In this document: piece after piece, positions 32,442 through 43,465 of the stretch | Position numbering within the stretch: the stretch's first letter is position 1 | Layout of the letters: each line of letters opens with the position of its first letter | Assembly (NCBI GenBank): GCA_946902985.2 | Contig: OX336389.2 | Span: 1,012,181,441-1,012,245,440, forward strand | DNA: 64,000 nucleotides | Direction: 5' to 3' | DNA from: Meconema thalassinum | Taxonomy: Eukaryota; Arthropoda; Insecta; Orthoptera; Tettigoniidae | Program-made: the position numbers and the translations under genes | The notes under the pieces: model-generated | What the model was told of the DNA's origin: nothing | Database searches by the model: none | The model's input: only the letters and a program-made list of their open reading frames with translations

Positions 32442-33966
32442 AACAAGTAATTCCGTGAAGAACTAAATAGCATATTTTGATATATCCTACTAATATTAAT
32501 TGCCTCTATCAACATACAAATTTTCAGTTTGATTGATGTAATAGATTCGTAGATATTGAGAACCGTCTAAATATTTTGGATGGTCAGTATGTTGGATTTT
32601 TATATTATAGGCCTTAGATTTATGTACTATTACATGAAGATTATTGTATAGGTGTTTTATATTCAAACTTCAATCGCATGATTAGGACACAAGAAATAAA
32701 AGCGGGATTTTAAAATTTCGCTCAGCTGCCATCTTGTGGCTATGAAAATAATTTAAATGAATTAGATGCGAGTCCATTGAAATTTGTATAAGCATATACC
32801 GTATCAATTTTCATTGCGCTCGGATGGTTACAACGCAAGAAACGTCCATTTGAATATTTAAATTTCGCGTCGCCGCCATGTTGGATTTGTGCTCGCCAGG
32901 TTATTGAACGTCCCATAGGTGAACTTATGCTTATAATCTCTATACACTTACAAAATTTCAGTTTGATTGCTGTAGTAGGTTATTACATATTGAGAACCAT
33001 CTAAATATTTCGGATGGTCGCCATGTTGGATTTTAATATATGTAGGCCATAGAGTTATGTAGGTACTATTAGATGATGATTATTGTGTACGTTCATTATG
33101 CAAATGTTGATTTCGATCGCATGATTAGAACACAAGAAATAAAAACGTAATTTTCGAAATTCGCACAGCTGCCATCTTGAGGTCACGTAAATAATTGAAC
33201 TAAATTAGATACCAGTGCTGTACAATGTGTATAAACATTTTCATATATCCTACTAAGTTTCATTGCGTTTGGATCATTAAATCGCGAGAAAAGTCTATTT
33301 AAAATCTTCAACTTCGCTTGGCCGCCATATTTGTTTTGTAGTATACCGGTTTTGGAAAGTCTCATAGATGAACTACCATTAGTGCCCTTTATCTCTGTAC
33401 AAAACTTCATGGTGATACCGGTAACAGTTTCAGAGATATAGAATGCCGGTGAAATATTTCGCACAGCCGCCATCTTGAGGTTATGTAAACAATTGAACGA
33501 AGTTTGATGTTGGTGCATTACAATGGGTATAAACGTATGTTTCATTGCGTTAGGTTGGTTAAATCGCGAGAAACGTCCATTTAAAAGTCGCAACTTCGCT
33601 TGGCCGCCATGTTGGTTTTGTAGTTACTCGGTTTTCAAAAGTCACATAGGTGAACTTCTAGTAGTTCCCTTTATCACCGAACAAAATTCCAGGGTGATAT
33701 CGGTAATAGTTTCGGAGATATTGAATGCTGGTGAAATATTTCGCACAGCCGCCATGTTGGATTGGTGTGACGTAACAAAATTTGCAGGGCATGGTCGGGG
33801 TCGCCCGGAGTAGTGCTATGAACTTACCGAGTTTCATTGAAATCGCTCCAGCCGTTTAGAAGCTATTAGGGGGGGGTGCACACAAAAATCCATCAAACAC
33901 ACACGCACACACGGACAAAAGGTGATCCCTTAAGCCTATTTTTTCATAAATTAAAATAGGCTAAAA
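32442..33966 (-). mobile_element. F1 element copy b, uninterrupted (1525 bp)
   Basis: It lies head-to-tail after copy a, separated by 92 bp. It has the same ends: a variant hairpin AATTCCGTGAAGAACT at 32450-32465, and a stem AGCCTATTTT/AAAATAGGCT near 33932-33963. It has the same CA-rich microsatellite and G/C tract near 33870-33915. Nine monomers are marked by the GCCAT motif at about 32586, 32728, 32875, 33020, 33171, 33324, 33469, 33606 and 33751, spaced 137-153 bp. The first-to-last span of 1165 bp matches 1170 bp in copy a, and individual monomers correspond by position, so the two are copies of one element, not two independent arrays. Confidence 0.82.
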
Positions 33967-34061
33967 GTACTCAAAAATGCAGATAATAAATTTACTATAG
34001 CCAGTTGTCGAAAATGGTACCGTACTTCAATTGTATTCCTAAGCCTTTAACTAGAAAAATA
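33967..34061. other. Short spacer
   Basis: No recognised feature between F1 copy b and the open frames at 34062-34458. Confidence 0.5.
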
Positions 34062-34458
34062 CTACTTGCTGGAATTATTTTCTAACTGGTGGCGCTTATA
34101 GATGTCTAAGAGGAGGTCCGTCTTGAACTCCGCTGGATGGTGGTACCAGATCAGCATTCTCCGTACTGCACCAAGATGTTTCACCTTTCTCGTACATGGA
34201 AATACGTCCGGTAACATCGTGTTGAAACAGCTGACTGCTCCAAGTTGGTTCGCCTCTCCGAACAGCATCTCCACGTCCTCGATCATCCTCCAGTTCGACT
34301 CCATCCTCCGGTGTTCTCTCTTGTTCTTTAACTCCAGATCTCCACTTCTTTTCTTGATGTTTCTCCACTTGTAGAATTTCATTTTTGTAGTAGGTATAGT
34401 AGTCTTCATTTTGATCTTTAGTTTGCCAAATTTTGAAAATATCATTGTAGATGGTCAT
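34062..34458 (-). other. Two overlapping open frames, unrecognised
   Basis: Two minus-strand frames of 127 and 120 codons are open over the same 400 bases. One (34062-34445) includes EMLFGEANQLGAVSCFNTML and YHHPAEFKTDLLLDIYKRH. The other (34096-34458) is Glu/Lys-rich. Neither matches a family I recognise. Base composition is higher in GC than the surroundings, which suggests either decayed coding sequence or a transposon fragment. Confidence 0.25.
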
Positions 34459-35122
34459 CTTCTCTCGTTCCTCTTAAGGCTGTGCGACTAGTTCTGCTGT
34501 CAATTGCTGGACATGAGATAGCAGCACTGCTGCGTCTCGCCTGCCACAGCCAGTGCACTACTCTTTCCCTACTCCCTTCCACTACGCCTCATTCGCGCAC
34601 ATTGTTCAACCTCCCTCCCCTCCTCCGTTGAATACCTCGCATCCGAGTCGCACAGATCTGCTTTCCGAGTCGTACGCTTATTTTCAGCCTTGTGCCTTGT
34701 GCCCTGCCATCGTCCAGCCGAATAAAAAGTGGCCGAAGTGCCGTGGCGTGGCGTGGAAATTTTTCGAGGGTAAGCTGTGAAGAAGACTCAAAGTATAGGC
34801 TTACACCATAAAGCAACTTCAGCACCCAGTTCCTGCTACGCCCTTGTCAATATAGAGGTTGATGTCTGAAGTAGCAACAATTACTCTACACACATAATTA
34901 TGAGCCTTCCACATTTAAAAAATAGAACAAATTGTAATATAGCACAGCTCATTTTTCCCTTGTCATTTTCAGGCATGCTAATCCATGTACATTAAGTATG
35001 GAGTAAATTATTCGACCACAGGGTTGGCGATTGCACAGTGTGGCAATTTGTGTTTTTGTTGTACGCAATTTTTGGTCTAAGGAACTAAACGTTTACGTTA
35101 TTACCCGTAAATTTTCTTTTAT
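34459..35122. other. Non-coding stretch
   Basis: A CT-rich, moderately GC-rich patch at 34500-34760 is followed by AT-rich sequence. Nothing was recognised. Confidence 0.4.
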
Positions 35123-35336
35123 GACTGTCTGCGTGGCTCAGCGGTAACGTTCTCGCTTGCTGAGCATAAGATAGCGGGATCAAATCCCAGCGCAGTCAGT
35201 CTGCCTTTGAGGGTGCGCAAATGTGAGGGAGCCGTGTCGGTAGATTTGCTGGCACGTTGAAACCCCTTCGGGACAAAATTCCGCACTCCGGCGTCTCTAA
35301 AAGCCTCAGTAGTTAACAGGGGCGTAAAACCAATAA

Positions 35337-35368
<32 letters not shown>

Positions 35369-35387
35369 GACTATTATTATTATTATT
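35123..35387 (+). mobile_element. tRNA-derived SINE, family B, with ATT tail
   Basis: Head GACTGTCTGCGTGGCTCAGC with a B-box GGATCAAATCCC. The body has GAGGGTGCGCAAATGTGAGG and GTGTCGGTAGATTTGCTGGC. The 3' end GGGGCGTAAAACCAATAAC runs into an ATT microsatellite (35338-35387). This is the best preserved family B copy in the window. Confidence 0.88.
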
Positions 35388-35582
35388 TTATATTATGAGA
35401 CCTAAGTGAACATTAAAATAATAAACATGCTACAAGTAATAGATAATCTTATGGCATTGTATTGCATGTTCAGTTAATATTTCTTCGCAAATATCACTCA
35501 AATTGTACTGATGCAGGCTTTCACGGCTTCATTAGTTTGAATGAATTGGGGCGTATGGGGAAGTCTTTAACATATTCAAACT

Positions 35583-35837
35583 AGTAGGCTACTATCAATT
35601 CCGGCGTCTAGTGCATCAGTGGAAAGAACGTTTTCTGCCATGAAACTTATAAAAACCTTCACCCGAAACTCAATATATCAAGAAAGTCTTTCACACCTCG
35701 CGCTTCTTTCCATTGTAAAGAAGTTATTGTGCAGCCTGCAGGGGAACACAGATTTTCACGACCGCGTAATTGGTGAATTCGCTAAGAGGGAGAGAATAAT
35801 TGAATTTCGCTACAAGTTATCCACCAAGGTACAGTAA
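35583..35837 (+). pseudogene. hAT C-terminal dimerisation fragment (DUF4371/ZMYM-type)
   Basis: The frame reads LLSIPASSASVERTFSAMKL, then LALLSIVKKL, then DRVIGEFAKRERIIEFRYK before a stop. This matches the C-terminal dimerisation region of hAT transposases of the TTF-finger/DUF4371 type. It is a different lineage from the relic at 21483-22333. Only this last exon-sized piece is present. Confidence 0.75.
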
Positions 35838-36332
35838 ATAGTGACATTTATTAATCTTGTACAAATGAGAACAGACTGCACTTGATACCGCAATAACCAA
35901 CTATTTTTTTAAATAATGTGATAGGTCTTAAAATATTATTCAAATTATATGGATGTACATACATTTAAAATTATCTATCCTTTACTCCTACTCTTTGAAT
36001 ATAATTTGAATGATAATCAGAGCAACTTTTCGGGTTGATGGGCCACTTGAAAGATTCCAACGGACTATACACTCCAACACAATATATACTGTAGTTACGG
36101 TATACTAAATTTTGCTAATTGCACTCATAAACATACAGTTGTGAGTTAACCGGACGAAGCAGAATTGCAACTACCGCGTCCAACAAAGGTCGGGTCTGAT
36201 GTCAGATGGAGAGTGGGCAAGGCAAGGAGTGGGTGGGGACTGGGGAAGCGCACAAAATAATGTTAAGCAGTGCTGGTTTTCCATGCTCACAACTATAGGG
36301 TAAGCCGTCTGAATCGAAGCCGACCCTGCTAC
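35838..36332. other. Non-coding stretch
   Basis: AT-rich sequence after the hAT fragment. No recognised feature. Confidence 0.45.
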
Positions 36333-36551
36333 CTGCTTTGACTTTCTCGACGACAGCCATTTGGCTATGGAATGCCACACCCCCTGCCTTAGCAAATCAA
36401 GGACGACCTGGCGTTCTTGGTGTACGGCTCCATCGGCCATAGCAGTGTTCCGGGCCAGAAGGCTCCTGGAGGTACACAAGCCGTTGTCATTAGCAACTAG
36501 CTGCGCTCCTTCCTCTTTCTCTACGAAGTAGTACTGGCTGATCGTGAACAA
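36333..36551 (-). CDS. Candidate 73-codon internal exon, family unknown
   Basis: On the minus strand a pyrimidine-rich acceptor (TTCCTCGTTCTCTACCCCAG) precedes position 36551 and a plausible donor (CAAAGCAG/GTAGCAGG) follows 36333. The enclosed 219 bases are an exact multiple of three and open in phase 0 at both ends. They encode LFTISQYYFVEKEEGAQLVA through LARNTAMADGAVHQERQVV to WLSSRKSKQ. The composition is protein-like (balanced charge, no low complexity) and GC-richer than the flanks. No repeat signature overlaps it. I do not recognise the family. The open frame continues on both sides, so the splice sites alone do not prove an exon. Confidence 0.35.
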
Positions 36552-36581
36552 CTGGGGTAGAGAACGAGGAACTACATTCAA

Positions 36582-37087
36582 AGCGGCGATTTTGCTGTTG
36601 CTCGCGCGTTAGAAAGTCATAATATAAACTTTATTTTTATGAGAACATAGACCTACTAGGCAAGCGGTGCTTACCCCGTGGTATTGGAGAAAACGCCACT
36701 GGGAGGCCGGCGTGTTACTTTATGATTATAAACATTACACCTCAAGAGAAGTGTTTCTATCGATCATAACATGTTTTATTGTGCGCTGACAAAACTTCAA
36801 AACTGTCTCGATGAAATGTAAAATATTACAAACAAAATAAGAAAACAATAATGTACCGACTCAACAGAAGGTGATTTATGTAAACAAAATGGCTGTTCAT
36901 TCAGTAATGAAATTCAAAGTTTACGTATGCAAAATGTTATAAGTCTAATGAATGCTTAACATTCTGTAAATCAAAAAACACACTTATAGTATTATCAGCA
37001 AAAATATTAAACATATGCAATTTATTGCTATAAATGTAAACTTCTTGTTCGGTGTGAAGGTGTCTGATGGCTTCCTCAATTTTCGTT
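36582..37087. other. Non-coding AT-rich stretch
   Basis: No recognised feature. Confidence 0.45.
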
Positions 37088-37275
37088 TTGGGGCGTGGTG
37101 GCGCAGCGGTCAAGCTGTTGGCCTCTCACCACGGCGGACCGGGTTCGATTCCCGGTCAATGCATAAGAGATTTTCAGAGAGAAATGCCATGTCATGTGGT
37201 TCGGATTCCATGTAAAAAGGAGGTCCCGTGGCTCATGATCTCGAGATTAACGGTCACGTAAAACTAGAAACTTCC
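37088..37275 (+). mobile_element. tRNA-derived SINE, family C
   Basis: A well-kept tRNA-like head starts GGGGCGTGGTGGCGCAGCGG, with a B-box GGTTCGATTCCC. The body ATTTTCAGAGAGAAATGCCA leads to AAGGAGGTCCCGTGGCTCAT and GGTCACGTAAAACTAG. A 3' piece of the same family is at 51172-51250, inverted. A genuine tRNA gene is unlikely because the SINE body is shared between loci. Confidence 0.8.
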
Positions 37276-38149
37276 TTTTTCTTCTTTCGTTTGTAGGTAT
37301 CAGCGGCCTGATTTTGTCGTTGAACCTCTAGCCCTCTAGCGCAAAGGAGGGACCTCGGATTTTCATGCCTCGTGCCTCAAACAAATCGACTGTCTAATCG
37401 TTATGGCAAAATGCATTCCTTATAAAATTGTATCAGTTTTCGAAGCATTTTTGTTTGCCATAACAACCCTTTCAGGAAGATTTCTCCATTCTTATTATAT
37501 TCTACAAAATTGCACCTTTTTCCCCTGGTGATATTCAATCGACTTTGGACCTGGAAGTAGTAGTTCTGGTTTCGCTTCAATTGCAATTTTACTCCTGACA
37601 TGGTTTTTAGTCACCTCCTCTCAAATATGATTCAGTGACGGAGGCAAGGTATTTGATTTCTACAACGCCATCACAAGCAACCAAACCATCAGGACTGGCT
37701 CATAAGAATGAATGTTCTTGATCCAAGAAGAACCCACACTTGGTGACAATATTGCCACTACTGTGTTCATACATTTCCACAACAGCGTCCTTATTTCTCC
37801 TCCAAATGTGACTGCAACTGAAGTGAGATTTTTAGGACACGAAATTGTTTTGAGAAGATTGTGGCAAGCAGTATGAGGTAAACGTGACTGGACCAATCCT
37901 GGAAGCTGTCGAGCGATTCGCTCTGTTGTTCCTCAATTTCTATGATTCTTTCTAACACTCCCTAAAGGCTTTACTGCCGCTTGACCTAACTTTTCTAATT
38001 TATCTCCAAATTCCTATCGTGATTTTTCTTACTCAACTATTTCTTTGGTCCTGTTCCTTTCCACTACATAAGTAGCTCTCTGTCTCCAGGATTACTTGCT
38101 AGGAGCAATTTTTTGTGAGCCTTCTTTTAATTTTACGAGCAGACTTCAC
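37276..38149. other. Non-coding stretch
   Basis: No recognised gene. Short open frames lack domains. Confidence 0.4.
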
Positions 38150-39060
38150 TATGTCCTTCCATCAGTATTTTCGCTTGTTCCTGCCTTTACACACTGTTGT
38201 CCCAACACATAAGACTACCTTGGATACTTATAGTACTGCATCCCTGTATCCTGACCAGTCTGTCTAATGTCCTGCAATTCTTTACCTTCGACTCTTTGGA
38301 ATTAATCCATATATTTCTGCCTCAGTAGGCTACCTTATCCTGGTAATTGTAAACCCTAATCCGTCTGCAAACAGCCCTCACTTTCTGCACTTTAGGTCTA
38401 ACTATGCTCAGTTCACAGTTTGTGGTCTGCTTCATTGAAAAAAGAGGAAAAACAAACAAAACGGAATTGGCCTGGTTCCTCTACCCTCCCATGTGTATGG
38501 GTGAATCTCCATTTGCTTCGAGAATGAGTTCGCCACAGATAACCTCGTGCTAGCACAGAAGTCCAATAAACATTTCCCATTGGTGTTCGCTTCCCTATCC
38601 CCACTCCATTTACCCATAGCCTTCTCATGCCCCTCAATTACATTTCCTATGCTAGCATTGAAATCCCCCATCAGTGCTGCACTATCCTTACTGTTAACTC
38701 TCACTACCACATCACTCAGTGCCTTATAAAGTCTATTTCGTCCTGATCCGCCCCTTCACATGGAGTGTACACTGAAACAATCCTGACCGATTTCCTGACA
38801 TTTCCAAATCTATCCACATTAATCGTTCATTTACGCACGTTACCGGTACCTCACATAAATTATGCGAAGCTCCAAGGTTTTCTGGACATACAGCCTTACT
38901 CCCCACTTTGTCCTGCCTCGATTTACACCTGGCAGGTATACCTTGGATCTCCTACTTCCTCCTCTCTATTTCCTTTTATCTGAACTTCACTAATCCCTAG
39001 AATATACAATCTCATCCTACTTGCTGTCTCAGTTAGCTCTGCTTTCTTCCTTCAATAACA
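38150..39060 (-). pseudogene. Degraded LINE, endonuclease region
   Basis: Frame 38432-38710 contains SKDSAALMGDFNASIGNVIE, GKWSGDREANTNGKCLLDFC and the following YTWEGRGTR, typical of LINE AP-endonuclease domains (MGDFNA with the catalytic D and N). It is a different subfamily from the copies at 716-7790. Further weak similarity extends on both sides in other frames. Multiple frame changes are present. Confidence 0.75.
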
Positions 39061-40057
39061 TAATTATAGACAGCAAATAAAGTAGTTAAGACCCATCTTT
39101 ATGGGCACTTATTTCTTTATTTTGACACAGAATAATTTCCCTAAGTTTGGCTACACCGTTTTGAAGCACCCTATATAGGTTAATTTACTGTAAATTTAGA
39201 AATATAGTTTTTAAAATGTGTGTGAATTGTATATTTTTAAATAAACGGCACTTTAAAAACTGTGCATACTAAGAATAATCCAGCTAAAATTTGGAATCAA
39301 AACAAAATAAAACAGTAGGTATTAACATTAAAGACATATAAAATGCGAAACAAAGTTCTAAATATTCAATTAAAACGCTAATATATATTTACATTGGAAA
39401 GCCATTTAGATTATTAGAGGTAAGTTGCACTTGATTAGCCCACATTTGTATAGGTTTACCCTACATTGTAATAAGCCGTAAATTAATACCTTTCGGCGAC
39501 GTTTGTAGTCTGGTCGAACACCAAACTATTAGCATTGTCTTCAAGATTTCCAATGAGATTACGGATTTTGAACGCAAAACTCTTGTCAACTTTTTCAATT
39601 GTATTTTCCTCAACAGATTCCTTTCTTTTACAAAACTGAGGACAATAAACATTATTTCCAAAGACATGGTTTGGAGCGTTCTTGAGGTTTCTTTGGAGGA
39701 TGGCAAGGTCAGAGCTGCTTCTGGTTCACCAGCTTACTTTATAGCGCGAACGCCTTTCGTCTTCGCCCAGCCTCCGTCCTCAATAACAGTTACGCACGGA
39801 ACACCATTTAAATAGTTGTTCTTTTAAATGGCGGTACGTTTTCCGCATTGTCCTTCATTTTGCATATGAGAGCTTCTTCCCAAGCCGTTTAGAGAATAAT
39901 AATAATAATAGTATTGGCTTAGTTAGATGGCATTCTTTTGGTACAAACAACTCAACATAATGAAAAACATTCCGAAATACCGTACATTATTTTGAAATTT
40001 AAAATGAAGAGTCCATTTCAATGTCACTCTTGAAATTGTTTCTTATGTATACAGTAT
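39061..40057. other. Non-coding stretch
   Basis: AT-rich with no recognised gene or repeat. Confidence 0.4.
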
Positions 40058-40835
40058 TGTTACGTGCCACCCCTAGTGGCACTTTTGTTAACTGGATTAC
40101 GGTGGGTAGAAAGCACAACACAGGATGTTCCTTTTAAAGAAATAATTAATTTTATTTCGGCCAGAAAGTCACACTACTCATCAGCAATTCCAAGGAATTA
40201 GAACCTTACTCCAGTTTCCTCAAGTCGAGAACACTTCCCCCTTTCACTTGTCAATGCGCCACAGAAGTTAATCCTCCCGCTAATGAGCCTGGTGGCCTTG
40301 ACAGAACTGCATGCAACTTCTTCCTTTTGTACACAAATTACAGTTACTTACGATAACTTGCTACGCGCAGCTTCGCTGTTCACGAGCTGGGAAACAATGC
40401 CACTGGATTTCGTAACCACAATATCTCAGACACTCAGTGAAATCACACTCACTCAAAACACAGGCAGTCCCCTGTGTGCTTCTCACTTCCTCGCTGTCAA
40501 GAGAAACGGCTTCACTAGGGGTTTCGCAAGTCACCACACTTCTGTCGCTCAGGATAATCGCTCACACTAGCTCGTAAAACACAACAACTGCTGCTGGACA
40601 GGTCTCTCTTATATAGCAGGCCGGTGACTCAATAAATGCTTCTAGACCCATCCAGGGTTCATGGCTTCTCGAGGTTTCCATCGCTGGCTCAGTCACGAAT
40701 ATTCTGGACCATCCCTTTGTCCTAGTAGTCCGGTTGCATAAGGCGCACGCAATACACTGAGGCCGAGCAGCCCAGCCCTGGGGCAGTTGTGACTCATGCG
40801 GCGAGCGATGGAACAAGCTCACAGCCGTAACCCCA
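40058..40835 (-). mobile_element. Solo LTR, gypsy-like, same family as 57-715
   Basis: On the minus strand it starts TGGGGTTACGGCTGTGAGC and ends GGTGGCACGTAACA. It has a TATATAA box (40609-40615) 220 bases from the start and an AATAAA signal (40151-40156). Start motif, TATA spacing, the ATTGAGTCACC block and the end motif match the LTR at 57-715. No polypurine tract or coding remnant flanks it, so it looks like a solo LTR left by recombination. No target duplication is evident (AGTAT versus TTTTT). It abuts the first base of F2 copy a. Confidence 0.75.
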
Positions 40836-42224
40836 TTTTTAGCCTACTTTTCACATTTTGCAAAAATGAGGAAAAAGTAGACTTATGAGATCGATCCGGG
40901 AAAATGTGTGTCTGTCTGTCTGTCTGTCCTTCTGTCTGTCTGTGTGTGTCCCCCCCCCCCTATCAATTCCTAAACGGCTGCAGCAATCAAAACCAAATTT
41001 AGTATGAGTAAAGATGTGCACCGGAATATCTCACGTCCATATTTGAAAATGATGTCAGTGCTACCAACTGCTGAAAAAACGCACTAGAAATTTGAGCTCC
41101 ATGTTGGATATCTCGCAAGGTATGCATGGGAGCTATTCCAAAATTGGTACACATGCAGATAATACTATTTCAGTTTAATTTCCAGGAGGCCAACAATGAC
41201 AGTGTTGCCAAAATAATTTTAAGCCTTCTGATAAGTCCAATGTTTAAATGCATATAACTTCTACACTATCAATTTGATTTCAACCAAATTTTGTATGTAA
41301 AATCTGTACATAAACAGATATGATTGAGCGTATTGAGCCAACTGTTAATAATTGCTCTCTCTATTTTTTTTATCCAAATACCAATATATCATAAAGTATG
41401 CAAGCCAACAGCTTTTAAACTATGCACACGTATATTCTGACATTTTAGATTAATTTTGAGTAACTTATATACGTCAGTTCTACCAACATGATTCTAAGCC
41501 TGCTGATAGTACCAATTTTTAAATACATGTAACTTCTATACTATCAGTTGGATTACAACCAAATTTCGTATGTGCTATGTGTACCATAACAGAATGACTG
41601 TAAGTATTGTTAAGAGCAATCAGGGCTGCCAACTGTTAATAAATGCTCTCTATATTTCCCCCCCCCCCCTAATATCAATATATCAGATAGTATGCAAGCC
41701 AACAGCTCTATACTTTGCACACGTATAGCACCTGACATTGTAGATTAATTTGGAGTAATTAATACAAGGCAGTGCTGCCAACATGATTCTATGCCTGCTG
41801 ATATGTCCAATTTTAAAATACATGTAACTTCTATACTAACAAATGGATTTCATCCAAAATTGGCACAACAAGATATCATAATATTTCAGATTATTTCTGA
41901 CCAGCACACGCATGGCATTGTTGGCAACATGCTTTTACGCGTGCTGATAGATCCAGTGTCTAACTGCATGTAACGTCCATTGGACTTCAACCTAATTTTG
42001 AATTCTGTACCTTAAGAGATGGAACTAAGAATTTATTCAGTCACCAGGGCTGCCAACTGTAGTGCTCTATTAGGCTACATTATACCAGGTATATTTTGAA
42101 CTAATTTGATATTTCGATATTACCAACTTAATTTTGTCATTATTCTATATAGGTTCATATACTGTGGAATAATCATTGGCATGATAAGTATAGGCTGTAT
42201 AGTTCTTCACGGAACTTCTTGTTA
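40836..42224 (+). mobile_element. F2 element copy a (1389 bp)
   Basis: A non-coding element. Its 5' module has the stem AGCCTACTTTT/AAAAGTAGACT (40841-40851, 40873-40883), CTTATGAGATC, a GTCT microsatellite (about 40905-40940), a poly-C tract and AACGGCTGCAGC. Its 3' module has GGCTGTATAGTTCTTCACGGAACTTCTTGTT elements ending at 42224. These modules match those of F1. The core differs from F1: repeats containing GCTGCCAACATGATTCTA and GGGCTGCCAACTGT recur at intervals of about 275-295 bp (41208, 41483, 41778), with a shorter half-unit of about 145 bp near 41924. Confidence 0.8.
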
Positions 42225-43085
42225 ATTTACAGAATGTATTTATTTTAATATTATAAGTACGTTTTGAACAAAGTGTTTAAAATTTTCTAATAGGCTATAG
42301 AAATGGTTGAAGAGAGGCATAATTTATTGTATGTACCGGGATATGTTATTTAAAAAAATTGATATTGTTCTAAGAATGAGCCAAAAACAAAGCACATTAT
42401 TTATCATTGACTGAAATCTCTAATTTGTTTATATATAGGCTCTAAGAAAATATGGATCAATATACAGTAAAGCACATACATCGGCAACTCGTATTTCTTG
42501 TGGCTCATGATCGCTATGTCCAAAACACTGAACATTTCCTCGACTTGAGAAAATATGATTCCTACTGCCATGACTCCCCACACCAGAGCATCGTTCACTT
42601 CCAATTTTTGATGAACAGGCTCTGAGTTACAGCATACTATTTTTCATAGTTATTACAGAATAAATCCATGTATAAATAATCCATTTCTTTTATATATTTG
42701 CATTTTCCCATAGTGCAATATTTGGAATGGCTCGTTACTAATTCTAATTGTTTCAAAACGTGACCATTAAGTTATCAACGATGCGTCGCGCCGCCCTTCG
42801 TTGACCTCGGTATTTCTTTCAATTATCATCAGTGGTACTTCCCAATAAGCTTCACCGAAACCATATGTAGCAGTCCCAGAATCATTTGAAAACTTTATCG
42901 AATAATCTTGGTATTCATACCTGAAATCTCGCATTCAAAAATAAAATATTGAAATGATTACTATAAATATACACTATGCAAATACGCTTAAAAAGTATGT
43001 AGTCCACAAAAAAATAACAAGTCCTTTCAACTTAATTAATTAATTAATTAATTGAACGTATAAATAGCAACATTAGTTTACCTAC
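42225..43085. other. Non-coding stretch
   Basis: AT-rich with a short TTAA microsatellite at about 43033-43053. Nothing else was recognised. Confidence 0.45.
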
Positions 43086-43276
43086 CGACTTGGACCGTGG
43101 CCTGTGGGGGGAGTGCTTTCAGATAACAATCTGTAACATTCTTCGGAGTCTTCCAATTGAGCAGAATTGTTTGAATCATTCACGGTGATTTCTTGTTGTT
43201 TTCTTTTCTCCCAAGTGGCCTTTGCTGCGCGGCCATTTTTGGAACGTTTCCTCGGAGGATGTTGTTTTCGTGGCAT
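43086..43276 (-). CDS. Candidate first coding exon, basic N-terminus
   Basis: The ATG at 43276 is preceded by ATTATTCAACA. The frame encodes MPRKQHPPRKRSKNGRAAKA, then WEKRKQQEITVNDSNNSAQL, then an acidic/serine stretch. It reaches a possible splice donor (AAGTCG/GTAGGT) at 43086/43085, one codon before an in-frame stop. The Arg/Lys/Pro start resembles a nuclear or DNA-binding protein N-terminus. A second candidate first exon starts 190 bases away on the other strand (43466). No family is recognised and no downstream exon was found. It could equally be the N-terminus of a transposon protein. Confidence 0.3.
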
Positions 43277-43465
43277 TGTTGAATAATGTGTGAATATTAT
43301 AAAATGATACAGGATATCTTTTGTCGGAATAAACTGCTGCTCTCTCAATCACAAAACAAAGAACAGAATTAGGAAACGCGCAAGGGGTCAATATATATTC
43401 TTCTAGTACTTTCTCAAGACTAGTCTACAGCAGTCTTAACTGGAAGAGTCATCGACTCGGCGCGC
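43277..43465. promoter_or_regulatory. Candidate bidirectional promoter interval
   Basis: This interval separates two divergent candidate start codons. It lies next to a CpG-richer patch (CGACTCGGCGCGCATGAG near 43450). No TATA box is clear. The call depends entirely on both exon candidates being real. Confidence 0.15.

Noticed and set aside
30951..33751. A CRISPR array or plain satellite
   Set aside because: The repeats are diverged ~147-bp monomers without short exact repeats and spacers, in a eukaryotic context, and they sit inside an element with defined ends.
37088..37160. A functional tRNA gene
   Set aside because: The tRNA-like head continues into a SINE body also seen at 51172-51250, and the arms are not fully paired.
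40836..42224. Classical Helitron call for F2
   Set aside because: There is a hairpin near one end, but no TC start, no CTRR end and no proven AT target were seen, so only a helentron/INE-like analogy is offered.
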